Positions 1 through 7,025 are shown, counted from the first letter of the stretch. The stretch is 14,136 nt of DNA from Hyphomicrobiales bacterium (GCA_025363375.1 JANYDZ010000344.1:1-14136); one strand, 5' to 3'. The notes: a model not told the origin generated them from the letters alone. Translations and numbers: made by a program.

Positions 1-637
1 GGTTGGTCAGCACCACGACGGTCGATGGATGTTCGTAAAAGCGGTCCGGAAACTTCTCCAGAGTGAGGCGCACGTCCTCAAGGCTGATCTCCTTGCCGAC
101 GATATAGAACGGCATGGTCGGGTGCTTGTGATGCATGGCGCGCATCACGCGCGTCAGCACGGTGCCGTCGCCAACGCCGGCGTCGAACAGCCGCAGCGCC
201 GGCGGGCGCGGCGAAATGTGATTGAGTTCCATGGCGACGCGGTTCGCCACCACCCACTTCTCGCTGCAGGTGTTGACGAACATCAGATATTTCTGGCGAT
301 TGTCGAAGAAGCGGAAGTTGGCGGGATTGTCCTGCTTGCCGGCGGGCGCGGCGGGACTTTTTTTGACAGCCGCCGGCGCGCTGATGGTCTGGTTCGCCTG
401 CGCCATCGCCATGGGCCTTGGCGCGGGCGCGGCCGGCGGCGTCATCGCGGGGCGATCCGAATAGCCGGTCATGAAGGTTCGCAGCCGCGCGGCGGTTTTG
501 AGAGTAACGCTGCCGCCGTCGCGCAGGCGCGAGACGAGCTTGCCGTCGTTGACCGCAAGGCGCCCAAAAGTGGATTCCGCCAAATGCGCGTCGCGGCAGA
601 AATCCGCGATTTCCTTAAGCACATCGTCAGGCGCCAT
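1..637 (-). CDS. Class I SAM-dependent methyltransferase-like protein with N-terminal helix-turn-helix-like segment (3' end outside window)
   Basis: The frame is open from an ATG at 637 down to the window edge, giving 212 codons and no stop, so the C-terminus is missing. Residues about 1-55 are helical and contain AESTFGRLAVNDGKLVSRL, a segment that resembles a small helix-turn-helix found in Hyphomicrobiales proteins. Residues about 60-100 are an Ala/Pro-rich linker. The rest looks like the start of a Rossmann methyltransferase: FDAGVGDGTVL fits motif I (the SAM-binding Gly-rich loop), and FYIVGKEIS, with an acidic residue after the second strand, fits motif II. The start at 637 is preferred because GGGAG lies 8 nt upstream. 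An in-frame ATG at 679 has no clear ribosome site. The substrate is unknown. A DNA-binding role is inference from the N-terminal segment only; the methyltransferase fold is the firmer call. Confidence 0.7.
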   Translation of the reverse strand, partial: MAPDDVLKEIADFCRDAHLAESTFGRLAVNDGKLVSRLRDGGSVTLKTAARLRTFMTGYSDRPAMTPPAAPAPRPMAMAQANQTISAPAAVKKSPAAPAGKQDNPANFRFFDNRQKYLMFVNTCSEKWVVANRVAMELNHISPRPPALRLFDAGVGDGTVLTRVMRAMHHKHPTMPFYIVGKEISLEDVRLTLEKFPDRFYEHPSTVVVLTN

Positions 638-724
638 GGCTTTCGCTCCCGTTCGCTGTTTCGCGATCCTGATCCGCATATGAGCGCGGTTCAGCGGGCC
701 GTCAACTAAAATAGTGTTTTTCGC

Positions 725-767
725 AAGTGGGCATTTAAGTTGGGCTAAATCCCATAATAAAGTGGGC
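725..767. repeat. Three short direct repeats AAGT(T)GGGC, possible operator
   Basis: AAGTGGGC occurs at 725-732 and 760-767, with AAGTTGGGC at 737-745 between them. They lie 90-130 bp upstream of the methyltransferase start in an AT-rich patch. Short repeated sites upstream of a gene often bind a regulator, but no promoter could be placed with confidence, so the role is inference. Confidence 0.4.
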
Positions 768-792
768 AAAGCGGCTCCCGAGGCGCTTTGCC
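765..792 (-). terminator. Perfect 9-bp inverted repeat; candidate intrinsic terminator for minus-strand transcription
   Basis: GGCAAAGCG (765-773) and CGCTTTGCC (784-792) are perfect reverse complements around a 10-nt loop. Read on the minus strand, the stem is followed by the T-rich CACTTTATTAT, which suits a weak intrinsic terminator for the liv operon about 180 nt past livF. The tail is not a clean U-run, so an operator or leader hairpin for the methyltransferase gene is an alternative. Confidence 0.35.
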
Positions 793-973
793 GCCGTCGA
801 ATGTCAAGCCCAACATGCAACCAAATGCCTTAACGTGGGCCGCCCTCGCGGCAAAAATTTCGACGGGTTTCGCATCCAAATTTGCGCCAAAAGAGCGAAA
901 ATTCCAGCAATCTTGCCGCCCATACGGCTCTCATGGCCCGTCTGAAAGGATGCGCGTCGTTGTTCCGCGCGCC

Positions 974-1684
974 TTACACCCCCAGATAGGTCTGCTGCAC
1001 GTCCGGGTCCGCCAACAACGCCGCCGTCGCGCCGCTCCAGACGACTTCGCCCTTCTCAAGCAGATAATGCCGGTCCGCGAGTTTGCACAAAGCTTCCAGC
1101 TCCTTGTCGATCACAAGGATAGACAACCCGGTATTCTTCAAGGCTTCAAGCCGCGCCCATATCTCCTCGCGGATGACGGGCGCCAAACCCTCGGTGGCTT
1201 CATCGAGCACAAGCAGACGCGGGTTCGTCATCAGCGCGCGGCCAATCGCCAGCATTTGTTGCTCGCCGCCGGAGAGTTGGGTGCCCGCGTTGTTCAACCG
1301 CTCGCCGAGGCGCGGAAAGAAATCGATGACGCGCTCAAAAGTCCAGCGCTCCGCCCCCCAGGCCCGGTCGATGAACGCCATCAGCAGGTTTTCGCGCACC
1401 GAAAGATTCGGAAAAATCTGCCGGCCCTCGGGCACAAGCCCCATGCCGAGACGCGCGATCGCGTGCGGCTGCGCCTGCTCGATGCGCTTGCCCGCAAAAG
1501 TGATTTCTCCGGCGGCGGCGCGCGTCAAGCCGAACAGCGCGCGCACGCTCGTCGTCTTGCCCATGCCGTTGCGTCCCAGCAGGGTCACGACCTCGCCCTC
1601 GCCAATGTTCAGCGACACGCCGAACAGCACTTTCGCGTGACCGTAACCGGCTTCGAGATTTTTTACCTCAAGCAGCATGGTCAA
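974..1684 (-). CDS. livF: Branched-chain amino acid-type ABC transporter ATP-binding protein LivF
   Basis: 236 residues, the usual LivF length. It is the second cytoplasmic ATPase of a Liv-type importer, coupling ATP hydrolysis to uptake through LivH/LivM. Walker A is GRNGMGKTT (37-45), the signature is LSGGEQQM (137-144), and Walker B is LLVLDE (157-162) followed by EGLAP. The position that is His in most ABC ATPases, and Gln in many LivF proteins (VEQN), reads VIDKE here with Lys194. It is the last gene of the operon and overlaps the livG stop by 4 nt (1681-1684), so translation is probably coupled. Liv systems also carry amides, urea and aromatic acids, so the name gives the family and not the substrate. 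Confidence 0.93.
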   Translation of the reverse strand: MTMLLEVKNLEAGYGHAKVLFGVSLNIGEGEVVTLLGRNGMGKTTSVRALFGLTRAAAGEITFAGKRIEQAQPHAIARLGMGLVPEGRQIFPNLSVRENLLMAFIDRAWGAERWTFERVIDFFPRLGERLNNAGTQLSGGEQQMLAIGRALMTNPRLLVLDEATEGLAPVIREEIWARLEALKNTGLSILVIDKELEALCKLADRHYLLEKGEVVWSGATAALLADPDVQQTYLGV

Positions 1685-2448
1685 CTCCCATGCCCGAGAT
1701 AGGCAGCCTTTACGGCGGGATCGTTGCGGATGGCTTCGACCGTTCCCGTCGCGATGCAGCGCCCCGCCACCAGCACGCTGATGCGGTCGGCGAGCGCGAA
1801 GACCGCGTCCATGTCGTGCTCGACAAGCAGGATCGAATAGACGCCCTTCAGGCCCTGCAAAATTTTTGTCATGCGCTGACCGTCCCGCCGGCCCATGCCG
1901 GCCATGGGCTCGTCGAGCAAAAGCAGTTTTGGCTTCATCGCCAGCGCCATCGCGAGCTCAAGCTGGCGCCGTTCGCCGTGTGAAAGATCTTCCGCGTAAA
2001 TGTCGGCGCGGTCGCTTAAGCCGATGCGGTCGATGGCCTCGCGCGCGGGAATGGTCAAAGCGGAATCCTTCCACGCCTCGCGGAAGAATTTGAACCCGTG
2101 CCCCTGTTGCGCCTGCACGGCGAGCGCCACGTTCGCCAGCACCGAGAATTGCGGAAAGATCGAGGTGATCTGGAACGAACGCGCGATTCCCAGATGAGCG
2201 CGTCGATGCGCGGGCTCGCGCGTGATGTCGCGCCCGTTCAGCGATACAACGCCGGCGTCGGGCGTCAGTTCGCCCTGCAGTTGCGCGATCAGCGTCGTTT
2301 TGCCCGCGCCGTTGGGCCCAATCAACGCGTGGGTTTCGCCGGCGCGGACATCGAGCGAAAGATCGTTGGTCGCGACGATGCCGGCAAAGCGCTTTTGCAG
2401 GCCTTTAACTTCAAGCAAAGGCCGCGCCTCGGGATTCGGCGACGTCAT
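1681..2448 (-). CDS. livG: Branched-chain amino acid-type ABC transporter ATP-binding protein LivG
   Basis: 255 residues, the normal LivG length. It is the first cytoplasmic ATPase of the importer. Walker A is GPNGAGKTT (44-52), the Q-loop is RSFQI (Gln93), the signature is LSHGERRQLELA (from 155), Walker B is LLLLDEP (175-181), and the switch His is in VEHDMD (His211). The C-terminal extension ending in AAYLGHGS is typical of LivG. The frame stays open far upstream inside livM, but the start is the ATG at 2448: it gives the family N-terminus and shares its first base with the livM stop (TGATG), the usual arrangement for coupled translation. All key ATPase residues are present. Confidence 0.94.
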   Translation of the reverse strand: MTSPNPEARPLLEVKGLQKRFAGIVATNDLSLDVRAGETHALIGPNGAGKTTLIAQLQGELTPDAGVVSLNGRDITREPAHRRAHLGIARSFQITSIFPQFSVLANVALAVQAQQGHGFKFFREAWKDSALTIPAREAIDRIGLSDRADIYAEDLSHGERRQLELAMALAMKPKLLLLDEPMAGMGRRDGQRMTKILQGLKGVYSILLVEHDMDAVFALADRISVLVAGRCIATGTVEAIRNDPAVKAAYLGHGS

Positions 2449-3479
2449 CAGCGCCCTCCCCCGCTCGAGGGACGCGCGCGCCCGAAGAGGTCGGCCAGCC
2501 CGCCCTGTAAATAAACGACGATGAGAATCACGATGATTCCAAACGGCAATTGCCAGAATTGCGTCGCGCTCGGCAGCAGCGCTTCGAGCAGCACAATCAC
2601 GACGGCTCCGAAGACGGGCCCCCAGGTGCGCGCCATGCCGCCGAGAACCGCCATCACGACATAATCGGCCGAGCGCACCCACGAGACGTCGGAAGGGCTG
2701 ACGAATTGCTGGCCCGTCGCCCACAGCGCGCCCGCAAGGCCCGTGACCGCGCCGGAAATCACGAAGGCCGCCAGCTTGTAGCGCAACGGCGAAATGCCCA
2801 GCGCCACAACGCGCCGCTCGTTCTGCGCGGTGGCCCGCAGGATCACGCCGAAGCGGCTGTTGACCAGGCGTCCGAAGAAAATCAGGCTCGCCGCGAGCAC
2901 GCCCAGCGCGACGTAATAGAACGTCACCCGCTTTGAAATATTGAGCCCGGCGAAATTGAGATCGGCGAGAATCTGCAGACCGTCGTCGCCGCCGTATTTT
3001 TGCAGCGCGACAAAAAAGTAAAACAGCATCTGATTGAACGCCAGCGTGATCATGATGAAATAGGCGCCGCTTGTGCGCAGCGAGACAACGCCCGTGAGCA
3101 GCGCGCCAAACGCGGCCACCAGCACCGCCAGCGGAATGGCGACGGCAAGATTCGACGTGCCGGGAAATATCCACAGCGGCGCGCCGTCAAAATCGTGAAA
3201 CGCGAGGATCGCCACGACATAGGCGCCGATGCCAAAAAACGCCGCGTGCATCATGCTGACCATCGCGCCAAAGCCCAACACGAAATTCAACGCCACCGCG
3301 ACGATGGCGAAGATGACGGCGCGCGTGAACAGGCGAATCAGAAAGGGATTGTCTATCGCCGCGGAAATCGTCGGCACCAGCGCCAGCGCGCCGAGCGCCA
3401 CGAGTATGGGCCACGTCGATTTGAGCGCGCCCGCGAAGGAAGACGCCTCGGGCGCGCTATGTTTCATGGGCTCAGGCAT
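2448..3479 (-). CDS. livM: Branched-chain amino acid-type ABC transporter permease LivM
   Basis: 343 residues, an inner-membrane permease that pairs with LivH to form the import channel. It has about nine to ten hydrophobic segments starting near residue 27 (WPILVALGALALV). The cytoplasmic loop that contacts the ATPase, around RATAQNERRVVALGISPLRYK, is clearly LivM-like, as is FVLGFGAMVSMMHAAFFGIGAY near the N-terminus (conserved G and H pattern). The start could be the ATG at 3479, which overlaps the livH stop by 8 nt, or the ATG at 3467, just after that stop. Neither has a strong ribosome site, and the choice changes the protein by only four residues. The stop shares one base with the livG start. 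Confidence 0.93.
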   Translation of the reverse strand: MPEPMKHSAPEASSFAGALKSTWPILVALGALALVPTISAAIDNPFLIRLFTRAVIFAIVAVALNFVLGFGAMVSMMHAAFFGIGAYVVAILAFHDFDGAPLWIFPGTSNLAVAIPLAVLVAAFGALLTGVVSLRTSGAYFIMITLAFNQMLFYFFVALQKYGGDDGLQILADLNFAGLNISKRVTFYYVALGVLAASLIFFGRLVNSRFGVILRATAQNERRVVALGISPLRYKLAAFVISGAVTGLAGALWATGQQFVSPSDVSWVRSADYVVMAVLGGMARTWGPVFGAVVIVLLEALLPSATQFWQLPFGIIVILIVVYLQGGLADLFGRARPSSGGGR

Positions 3480-4344
3480 TGACGGGAAAGAGCCCTTTTG
3501 GCCGCCAGGCGAGGATCGCCGCCATCAGCATGAAAATCACCATGCTGCCGAGCGCCGGCGGAAGCAGCACGCGCCCGAACGTATCCACAATTCCAATAAT
3601 GAGCGCGGCGAGAAACGCGCCGCGAATGGAGCCAATGCCGCCGATGACGGTCACCACAAGCGCGAGAATCAGCACCGGTTCGCCCATGCCAACCTGCACG
3701 GAGGAGATCGCGCCCGCCATCAGTCCGGCGAGCCCCGCCAGCGCCGCGCCGGCTGCGAAAACCAGCGAGAAGATCAGGCCGACATCGACGCCCAACGCCG
3801 ACGCCATCGGACGATTGGAAGCGCCCGCCCTGATCCACATGCCGATGCGCGTGTGGACGACGACGAAGTACAGCCCGAGCGCGACGAGCAGGCCAACCGC
3901 CAGAATCACGAGACGAAACGCGGGATATTGCACCTCAGCCATCAATTGCACCGAGCCCGAAAACGGTCCGGGCAAGCGCAATTGCACGGGCACGACGCCC
4001 CAGACCAGTCGCACCAGATCGTTGAACACGAGAATGAGGCCGAAGGTGACAAGCACCTGATCGAGGTGATCCCTGGCGTAAAACCGCCGCAGGATCAGCC
4101 GCTCCATGACCGCGCCGATCCCCGCCGTCGCAACGACGGCGACGACGACGGCGACAAAAAAATTGCCGGTGTATTTGATCATCGCCGCCGCGATGAACGC
4201 GCCCGACATATAGAGCGCGCCATGGGCGAGATTGATCAGGTTCATGATGCCGAAAACAAGCGTCAGCCCGGCGGAAATCAGAAACAGCATGACGCCGAAC
4301 TGAACCCCGTTGAGCAGTTGCTCGATGAAAAGACTGAAACTCAT
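3472..4344 (-). CDS. livH: Branched-chain amino acid-type ABC transporter permease LivH
   Basis: 290 residues, an inner-membrane permease of the LivH family with about eight hydrophobic segments. Recognisable parts are the N-terminal FIEQLLNGVQFGVMLFLISAGLTL and IMNLINLAHGALYMSGAF, and near the C-terminus VTVIGGIGSIRGAFLAALIIGIVDT, all very close to the family pattern. It forms the channel with LivM, and the two genes overlap. It is separated from the binding-protein gene by a 228-bp spacer with repeat elements, unlike the tight packing of the other four liv genes. This suggests that the binding protein is made in excess and that a smaller share of transcripts reaches livH. Confidence 0.94.
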   Translation of the reverse strand: MSFSLFIEQLLNGVQFGVMLFLISAGLTLVFGIMNLINLAHGALYMSGAFIAAAMIKYTGNFFVAVVVAVVATAGIGAVMERLILRRFYARDHLDQVLVTFGLILVFNDLVRLVWGVVPVQLRLPGPFSGSVQLMAEVQYPAFRLVILAVGLLVALGLYFVVVHTRIGMWIRAGASNRPMASALGVDVGLIFSLVFAAGAALAGLAGLMAGAISSVQVGMGEPVLILALVVTVIGGIGSIRGAFLAALIIGIVDTFGRVLLPPALGSMVIFMLMAAILAWRPKGLFPVNA

Positions 4345-4392
4345 GAGGGGCTTTGGAAGGCTGTCGAGATGTCCGTTCCGCCGCCCCCGCCC

Positions 4393-4421
4393 TTCGAGAC
4401 GGCCCCTCGGGCCTCCTCGGG
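4393..4421. repeat. REP-like intergenic palindrome, unit 1
   Basis: The core is GGCCC (4401-4405), loop CTC, GGGCC (4409-4413), flanked by outer pairs TTCGAG/CTCGGG with a 2-nt mismatch on each side. The pattern CCTTCGAGACGGCC...GGCCTCCTC resembles dispersed intergenic palindromes that I recall from Hyphomicrobiales genomes. Only one copy is in the window, so its dispersal is not shown here. Confidence 0.5.
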
Positions 4422-4505
4422 ACGAGCGCTGCTTATAAAGCGCTTTAGATCGGCGAGCGGAACGCCCGGGAAACCCCGCGAAGCGGCGTGAAGGGCCGTC
4501 CCGCG

Positions 4506-4530
4506 TCCTTCGACAAGCTCGACAGTGGAG
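4506..4530. repeat. REP-like intergenic element, unit 2
   Basis: TCCTTCGACAAGCTCGACAG followed by TGGAGG and a T-run (about 4532-4536). TCGACAAGCTCGA is an imperfect palindrome with TCGA arms, and TCCTTCGACAAGCTC is a phrase that recurs in alphaproteobacterial intergenic repeats. This copy looks degenerate. The T-run could make it terminator-like on the plus strand, but no plus-strand gene ends here. Confidence 0.45.
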
Positions 4531-4572
4531 GTTTTTCCGCGCGGCGTTGCGGCGCGTTGAACAATGCCAGCC

Positions 4573-5778
4573 TTACGGCGCCGGCATTTTGCAATCGTCG
4601 CCATAGGCGTTCCCCATGTCCTTCAACACCGTCTGGCGGAACGCGCCGACGAGACGCCCCTTCGAATCCTTCTCGATTTGAGCGAGGTGATAGTCCTGCA
4701 CGGGGAAATGGTTCGGCGTGAATTTGAAACTGCCGCGCACGGAGTCGAATTTCACATTTTCGAGCGCCTTCTGGAAGGCGGCCTTGTCCTCGATCTTGCC
4801 GCCGACCGCTTCGACGGCCGCGTTGATGACGCGTCCGGTGTCGTAGGACATCGCCGCGTATTGCGAGGGAATGCGGTTGTAGGACGCCTCGAAATCCGCG
4901 ACGAACTTCTTGTTGGCCGGATTTTCGCCGAATTCCGTCCACATGGCGCCGATGTACATGCCGAGCGCGGCTTCGCCGATGGCCGGCAGCGTCGTCTGGT
5001 CCACGGTCCCGGGGCCGGTGAACAGGGGAATCTGGCTCATCAGGCCCGCCTGCGAATATTGCTTGACGAAGTTGATGCCCATGCCGCCGGGATAGAACAT
5101 CACGACGGCGTCGGGTTTGGCCGCGCGCAGCTGCGCGATCTCGGCGGAATAATCGAGCTGGCCGAAAGCGGTGAAGACTTCCGCCGCCATCTCGCCCTTG
5201 TAGAACCGCTTGAAGCCCGCGGCCATGTCCTTGCCCGCGGGGTAGTTCGGCGCGAGGAAGTAAATTTTCTTCAGGCCCTTGTCTTTCAGGTATTGGCCGA
5301 GGCCTTCAAAATTGTTGTCGTTCTGGAAAGCCACGCCGAAGAAGTGCGGATGGCACTGCTTGCCCGCCATGGCGGTCGGCCCCGCGTTGGCGCTGATGTA
5401 AAAGGCGCCGGCATCGAGAATCGGCTTCACGGAGGCCAGCAACACGTTGGAGAAAATGATGCCGCTCATGATCTGCACTTTGTCGCTCTCGAGCATCTTG
5501 TCGACGACCTGGCGGCCCACGTCCGGCTTCACCTGATCGTCGCCATAAACGACCTGGTAGTCGCGGCCGCCCATTTTCGGGCCGATATGTTTCAGCGCGA
5601 GATTGAAGCCGTCGGCAATGTCGCGGCCAATGACGCCTTCGGGGCCGGACATGGTCGTGACAAAGCCGATCTTGATCGGCGCCTGCGCAAAAGCGGCGGT
5701 TGCGAACCAGGGTTGAGCGACCAGGCTGACGGAGCCCGCCAGCGCCGCCAAAGCCGCCTTGTGAAAATGCCCCTGCAT
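4573..5778 (-). CDS. Liv-type ABC transporter substrate-binding protein (periplasmic)
   Basis: 401 residues with a signal peptide (basic start, hydrophobic core at about 8-22, likely cut after ATAAFA near 31). The mature protein begins APIKIGFVTTMSGPEG, the standard opening of type I Liv/aromatic-acid receptors (Peripla_BP_6). Further family features are GRDIADGFNLALKHIG, IMSGIIFSNV near residue 110, PNYPAGKDMAAGF, and the C-terminal FTPNHFPVQDYHLAQ. It captures the ligand for LivHMGF encoded just downstream. The start at 5778 is chosen for the ribosome site GAGGGAGAG about 4 nt upstream and because the signal peptide follows at once; the open frame continues to 5928 without plausible protein. 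The sequence style is like receptors for aromatic acids or other non-amino-acid ligands, but the ligand cannot be stated. A candidate promoter and an inverted repeat lie upstream. Confidence 0.92.
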   Translation of the reverse strand: MQGHFHKAALAALAGSVSLVAQPWFATAAFAQAPIKIGFVTTMSGPEGVIGRDIADGFNLALKHIGPKMGGRDYQVVYGDDQVKPDVGRQVVDKMLESDKVQIMSGIIFSNVLLASVKPILDAGAFYISANAGPTAMAGKQCHPHFFGVAFQNDNNFEGLGQYLKDKGLKKIYFLAPNYPAGKDMAAGFKRFYKGEMAAEVFTAFGQLDYSAEIAQLRAAKPDAVVMFYPGGMGINFVKQYSQAGLMSQIPLFTGPGTVDQTTLPAIGEAALGMYIGAMWTEFGENPANKKFVADFEASYNRIPSQYAAMSYDTGRVINAAVEAVGGKIEDKAAFQKALENVKFDSVRGSFKFTPNHFPVQDYHLAQIEKDSKGRLVGAFRQTVLKDMGNAYGDDCKMPAP

Positions 5779-5837
5779 GAAACTCTCCCTCGCGTGATGA
5801 CGCCGGATAGCGCTGAGCCCGGCTAATTTCCACCCGC

Positions 5838-5869
5838 CCATAGCACGGGCCGCCCAGCCCGCGCTATGG
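5838..5869. promoter_or_regulatory. Long inverted repeat in the binding-protein gene leader
   Basis: CCATAGCACGGGC (5838-5850) and GCCCGCGCTATGG (5857-5869) pair over 13 positions with one mismatch (a G-U pair in RNA), around a 6-nt loop. It lies 60-91 nt upstream of the start codon at 5778 and downstream of the candidate promoter. It could be a repressor operator or a leader hairpin. There is no U-run after it on either strand, so a simple terminator for the upstream gene is less likely. Confidence 0.6.
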
Positions 5870-5900
5870 CTGGACCTTGAACTTTCGGCGCATCGACAGG

Positions 5901-5928
5901 GAAATATGCCGAGCCACTTATCTGACAA
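5901..5928 (-). promoter_or_regulatory. Candidate sigma-70-type promoter of the liv binding-protein operon
   Basis: On the minus strand, TTGTCA (5928-5923) is a 5/6 match to the -35 consensus, followed by a 16-nt spacer and TATTTC (5906-5901) as a weak -10. Transcription would begin near 5894 and the leader would contain the inverted repeat at 5838-5869. Confidence 0.4.
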
Positions 5929-5996
5929 AGGCGCCCAGGCGCTTGATCACCGCGCGCGGCGGCGCGCAAAACAGACCGCGAACCAGCGCATGCCCG

Positions 5997-6971
5997 TCAA
6001 TGCAGTCTCGGCGCGTTCGCGACCCTGTTGCGGTCTCCGGTCTTCACCGTCACATTGAACTTGCGGCCGTCGCGATAGACGGTCAAAGGCGCTTCGACGC
6101 CGGCCTCGCCCAACCCCCACAGGCCCTTGTAGAACGAGGCGAGATCGACGACGGGCGCTCCCGCCACCGCCAGCACCACGTCGCCCGTGCGCAAATCCGC
6201 GCGCTTTCCCGGGCCGCGATCGGTGATGCCCATCAATACGACTTTCTTTTCAACCTCGGTCGCGTAAACGCCGATCCACGGCCGGGGCGGCCGGTCGGGC
6301 TCGCCGCGCTTTACAATATCCCGCAACACCGGTTTCAGCAGATTGATCGGCACGACCATATTGATGTTTTCGGATTTGCCGGCGCCGCGCGAATGCTCCA
6401 GCTGCAACGACCCGATGCCCAGCAATTGCCCGGCCTCGCCGATCAGCGCCGTGCCGCCCCAGTTGGGATGCGAGGGCGAGGTGAAAATCGCGTTGTCGAC
6501 CAGATATTCCCAATAGCCGGCGAATTGTTGGCGCGCCACGACGCGCCCCGCGATGGACCTCTGTCGCCCGCCGCCGCCCGCCAGAATAACTTCGTCGCCT
6601 ATCTGCGGCGCGTCGGAATCGCCGAATTTCAGCGCCGGCAGGCCAAGCTCGCCCAGCGGCTGCACCAGCGCGAAGCCCGAGCTCTGATCGATACCCAGCA
6701 CATGCCCCTGCGCCACACGCCCGTCGTTGGCGCGCAGCCAGATCGATTCGGCTTCGTTGACGAGATAGCCGATGGTCAGCACAAGCCCGTCGTCGCCGAT
6801 AACGACGGCGTTGCCGGCGCGTTCGGTGCCGAGCGTCGCCGCGGAAAAGGCGTTCTCCGGCACGATGGAGCTGATCTGCAGAACCGACGACAAAGCATGT
6901 TCAAGATCGAATTCATAATCGCCCGCCTTCGGCTGCAGGGAGCTGGGCACTTTCCAATCGCTCATGGCCAT
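5997..6971 (-). CDS. Trypsin-like/PDZ (HtrA-type, S1C) protein with all catalytic residues replaced
   Basis: 324 residues from the ATG at 6971 (AAGG 8 nt upstream; the next ATG at 6965 is also possible, and the frame runs to 7037). Residues about 25-215 have the HtrA trypsin-like layout and about 231-310 form a PDZ domain (PWIGVYATEV ... LRTGDVVLAVAGAPV). Aligned with active HtrA proteins, the His of TNNHVV is Tyr69 in TIGYLV, the Asp of DLAVLK is replaced near Gly99 in SSGFALVQ, and the Ser of GNSGGP is Trp171 in HPNWGGTAL. It should therefore not be a working serine protease and may act as a binding or scaffold protein. No signal peptide or membrane segment is seen, so a cytoplasmic location is likely, unlike normal HtrA. 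It follows tauD by 93 bp on the same strand, with its own possible -10. Confidence 0.85.
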   Translation of the reverse strand: MAMSDWKVPSSLQPKAGDYEFDLEHALSSVLQISSIVPENAFSAATLGTERAGNAVVIGDDGLVLTIGYLVNEAESIWLRANDGRVAQGHVLGIDQSSGFALVQPLGELGLPALKFGDSDAPQIGDEVILAGGGGRQRSIAGRVVARQQFAGYWEYLVDNAIFTSPSHPNWGGTALIGEAGQLLGIGSLQLEHSRGAGKSENINMVVPINLLKPVLRDIVKRGEPDRPPRPWIGVYATEVEKKVVLMGITDRGPGKRADLRTGDVVLAVAGAPVVDLASFYKGLWGLGEAGVEAPLTVYRDGRKFNVTVKTGDRNRVANAPRLH

Positions 6972-6991
6972 GACACTTACCTTCGCACAAC

Positions 6992-7005
6992 GCCGGCGCG
7001 CCGGC
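6992..7005. repeat. 14-bp perfect palindrome upstream of the pseudoprotease gene
   Basis: GCCGGCGCGCCGGC is perfectly self-complementary and sits 21-34 nt upstream of the start at 6971, between it and the possible -10 at 7025-7020. It could be an operator. In DNA this rich in GC, short palindromes also arise by chance. Confidence 0.35.
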
Positions 7006-7019
7006 CGCCGCGCGCCATC

Positions 7020-7025
7020 ATAATA
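7020..7025 (-). promoter_or_regulatory. Possible -10 box for the pseudoprotease gene
   Basis: On the minus strand TATTAT (5/6 match) stands out in GC-rich DNA about 50 nt upstream of the gene start. No good -35 lies at 16-18 nt; TTGTTC is only 13 nt away. The gene may instead be read through from tauD. Confidence 0.3.

Larger units (their letters stand above)
638..973. other. Intergenic region, 336 bp, no gene; repeats and a hairpin
   Basis: This gap separates the livF stop from the methyltransferase start, both on the minus strand. No frame here has convincing coding character. The half nearest the methyltransferase is AT-rich compared with its surroundings. It holds three AAGT(T)GGGC repeats (725-767) and a 9-bp-arm hairpin (765-792), listed separately. 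A minus-strand TTGACA lies near 800-810 but has no good -10 at the right distance. I see nothing else in 800-973. Confidence 0.6.
4345..4572. other. Intergenic spacer between binding-protein gene and livH, with palindromic repeats
   Basis: 228 bp between two co-directional minus-strand genes of one transporter. It holds a REP-like palindrome (4393-4421), a 12-bp perfect palindrome TAAAGCGCTTTA (4436-4447), and a second REP-like unit (4506-4530). On the minus strand a TATAAG at 4437-4432 could be a -10 for livH, but no matching -35 was found. An open frame runs through the spacer on the minus strand, but its Arg/Gly-rich translation is what such repeats give by chance. Confidence 0.6.

Noticed and set aside
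29..709. Plus-strand open frame of 226 codons at the left end
   Set aside because: It is antisense to the methyltransferase-like gene, which has recognisable motifs; the plus-strand translation is His/Arg-rich without any domain.
3229..4491. Long plus-strand open frame of 420 codons opposite livH and livM
   Set aside because: The translation is extremely rich in His, Arg, Gln and Asp, the usual shadow of a membrane protein gene on the other strand in GC-rich DNA.
4341..4604. Minus-strand open frame of 87 codons between the receptor gene and livH
   Set aside because: It overlaps the end of the receptor gene and the livH start, and its Arg/Gly-rich translation comes from the palindromic repeats; no ribosome site or protein family is visible.
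5779..5928. N-terminal extension of the liv receptor by 50 residues
   Set aside because: It would put the signal peptide in the interior and would cover the inverted repeat; the ATG at 5778 has a strong ribosome site.
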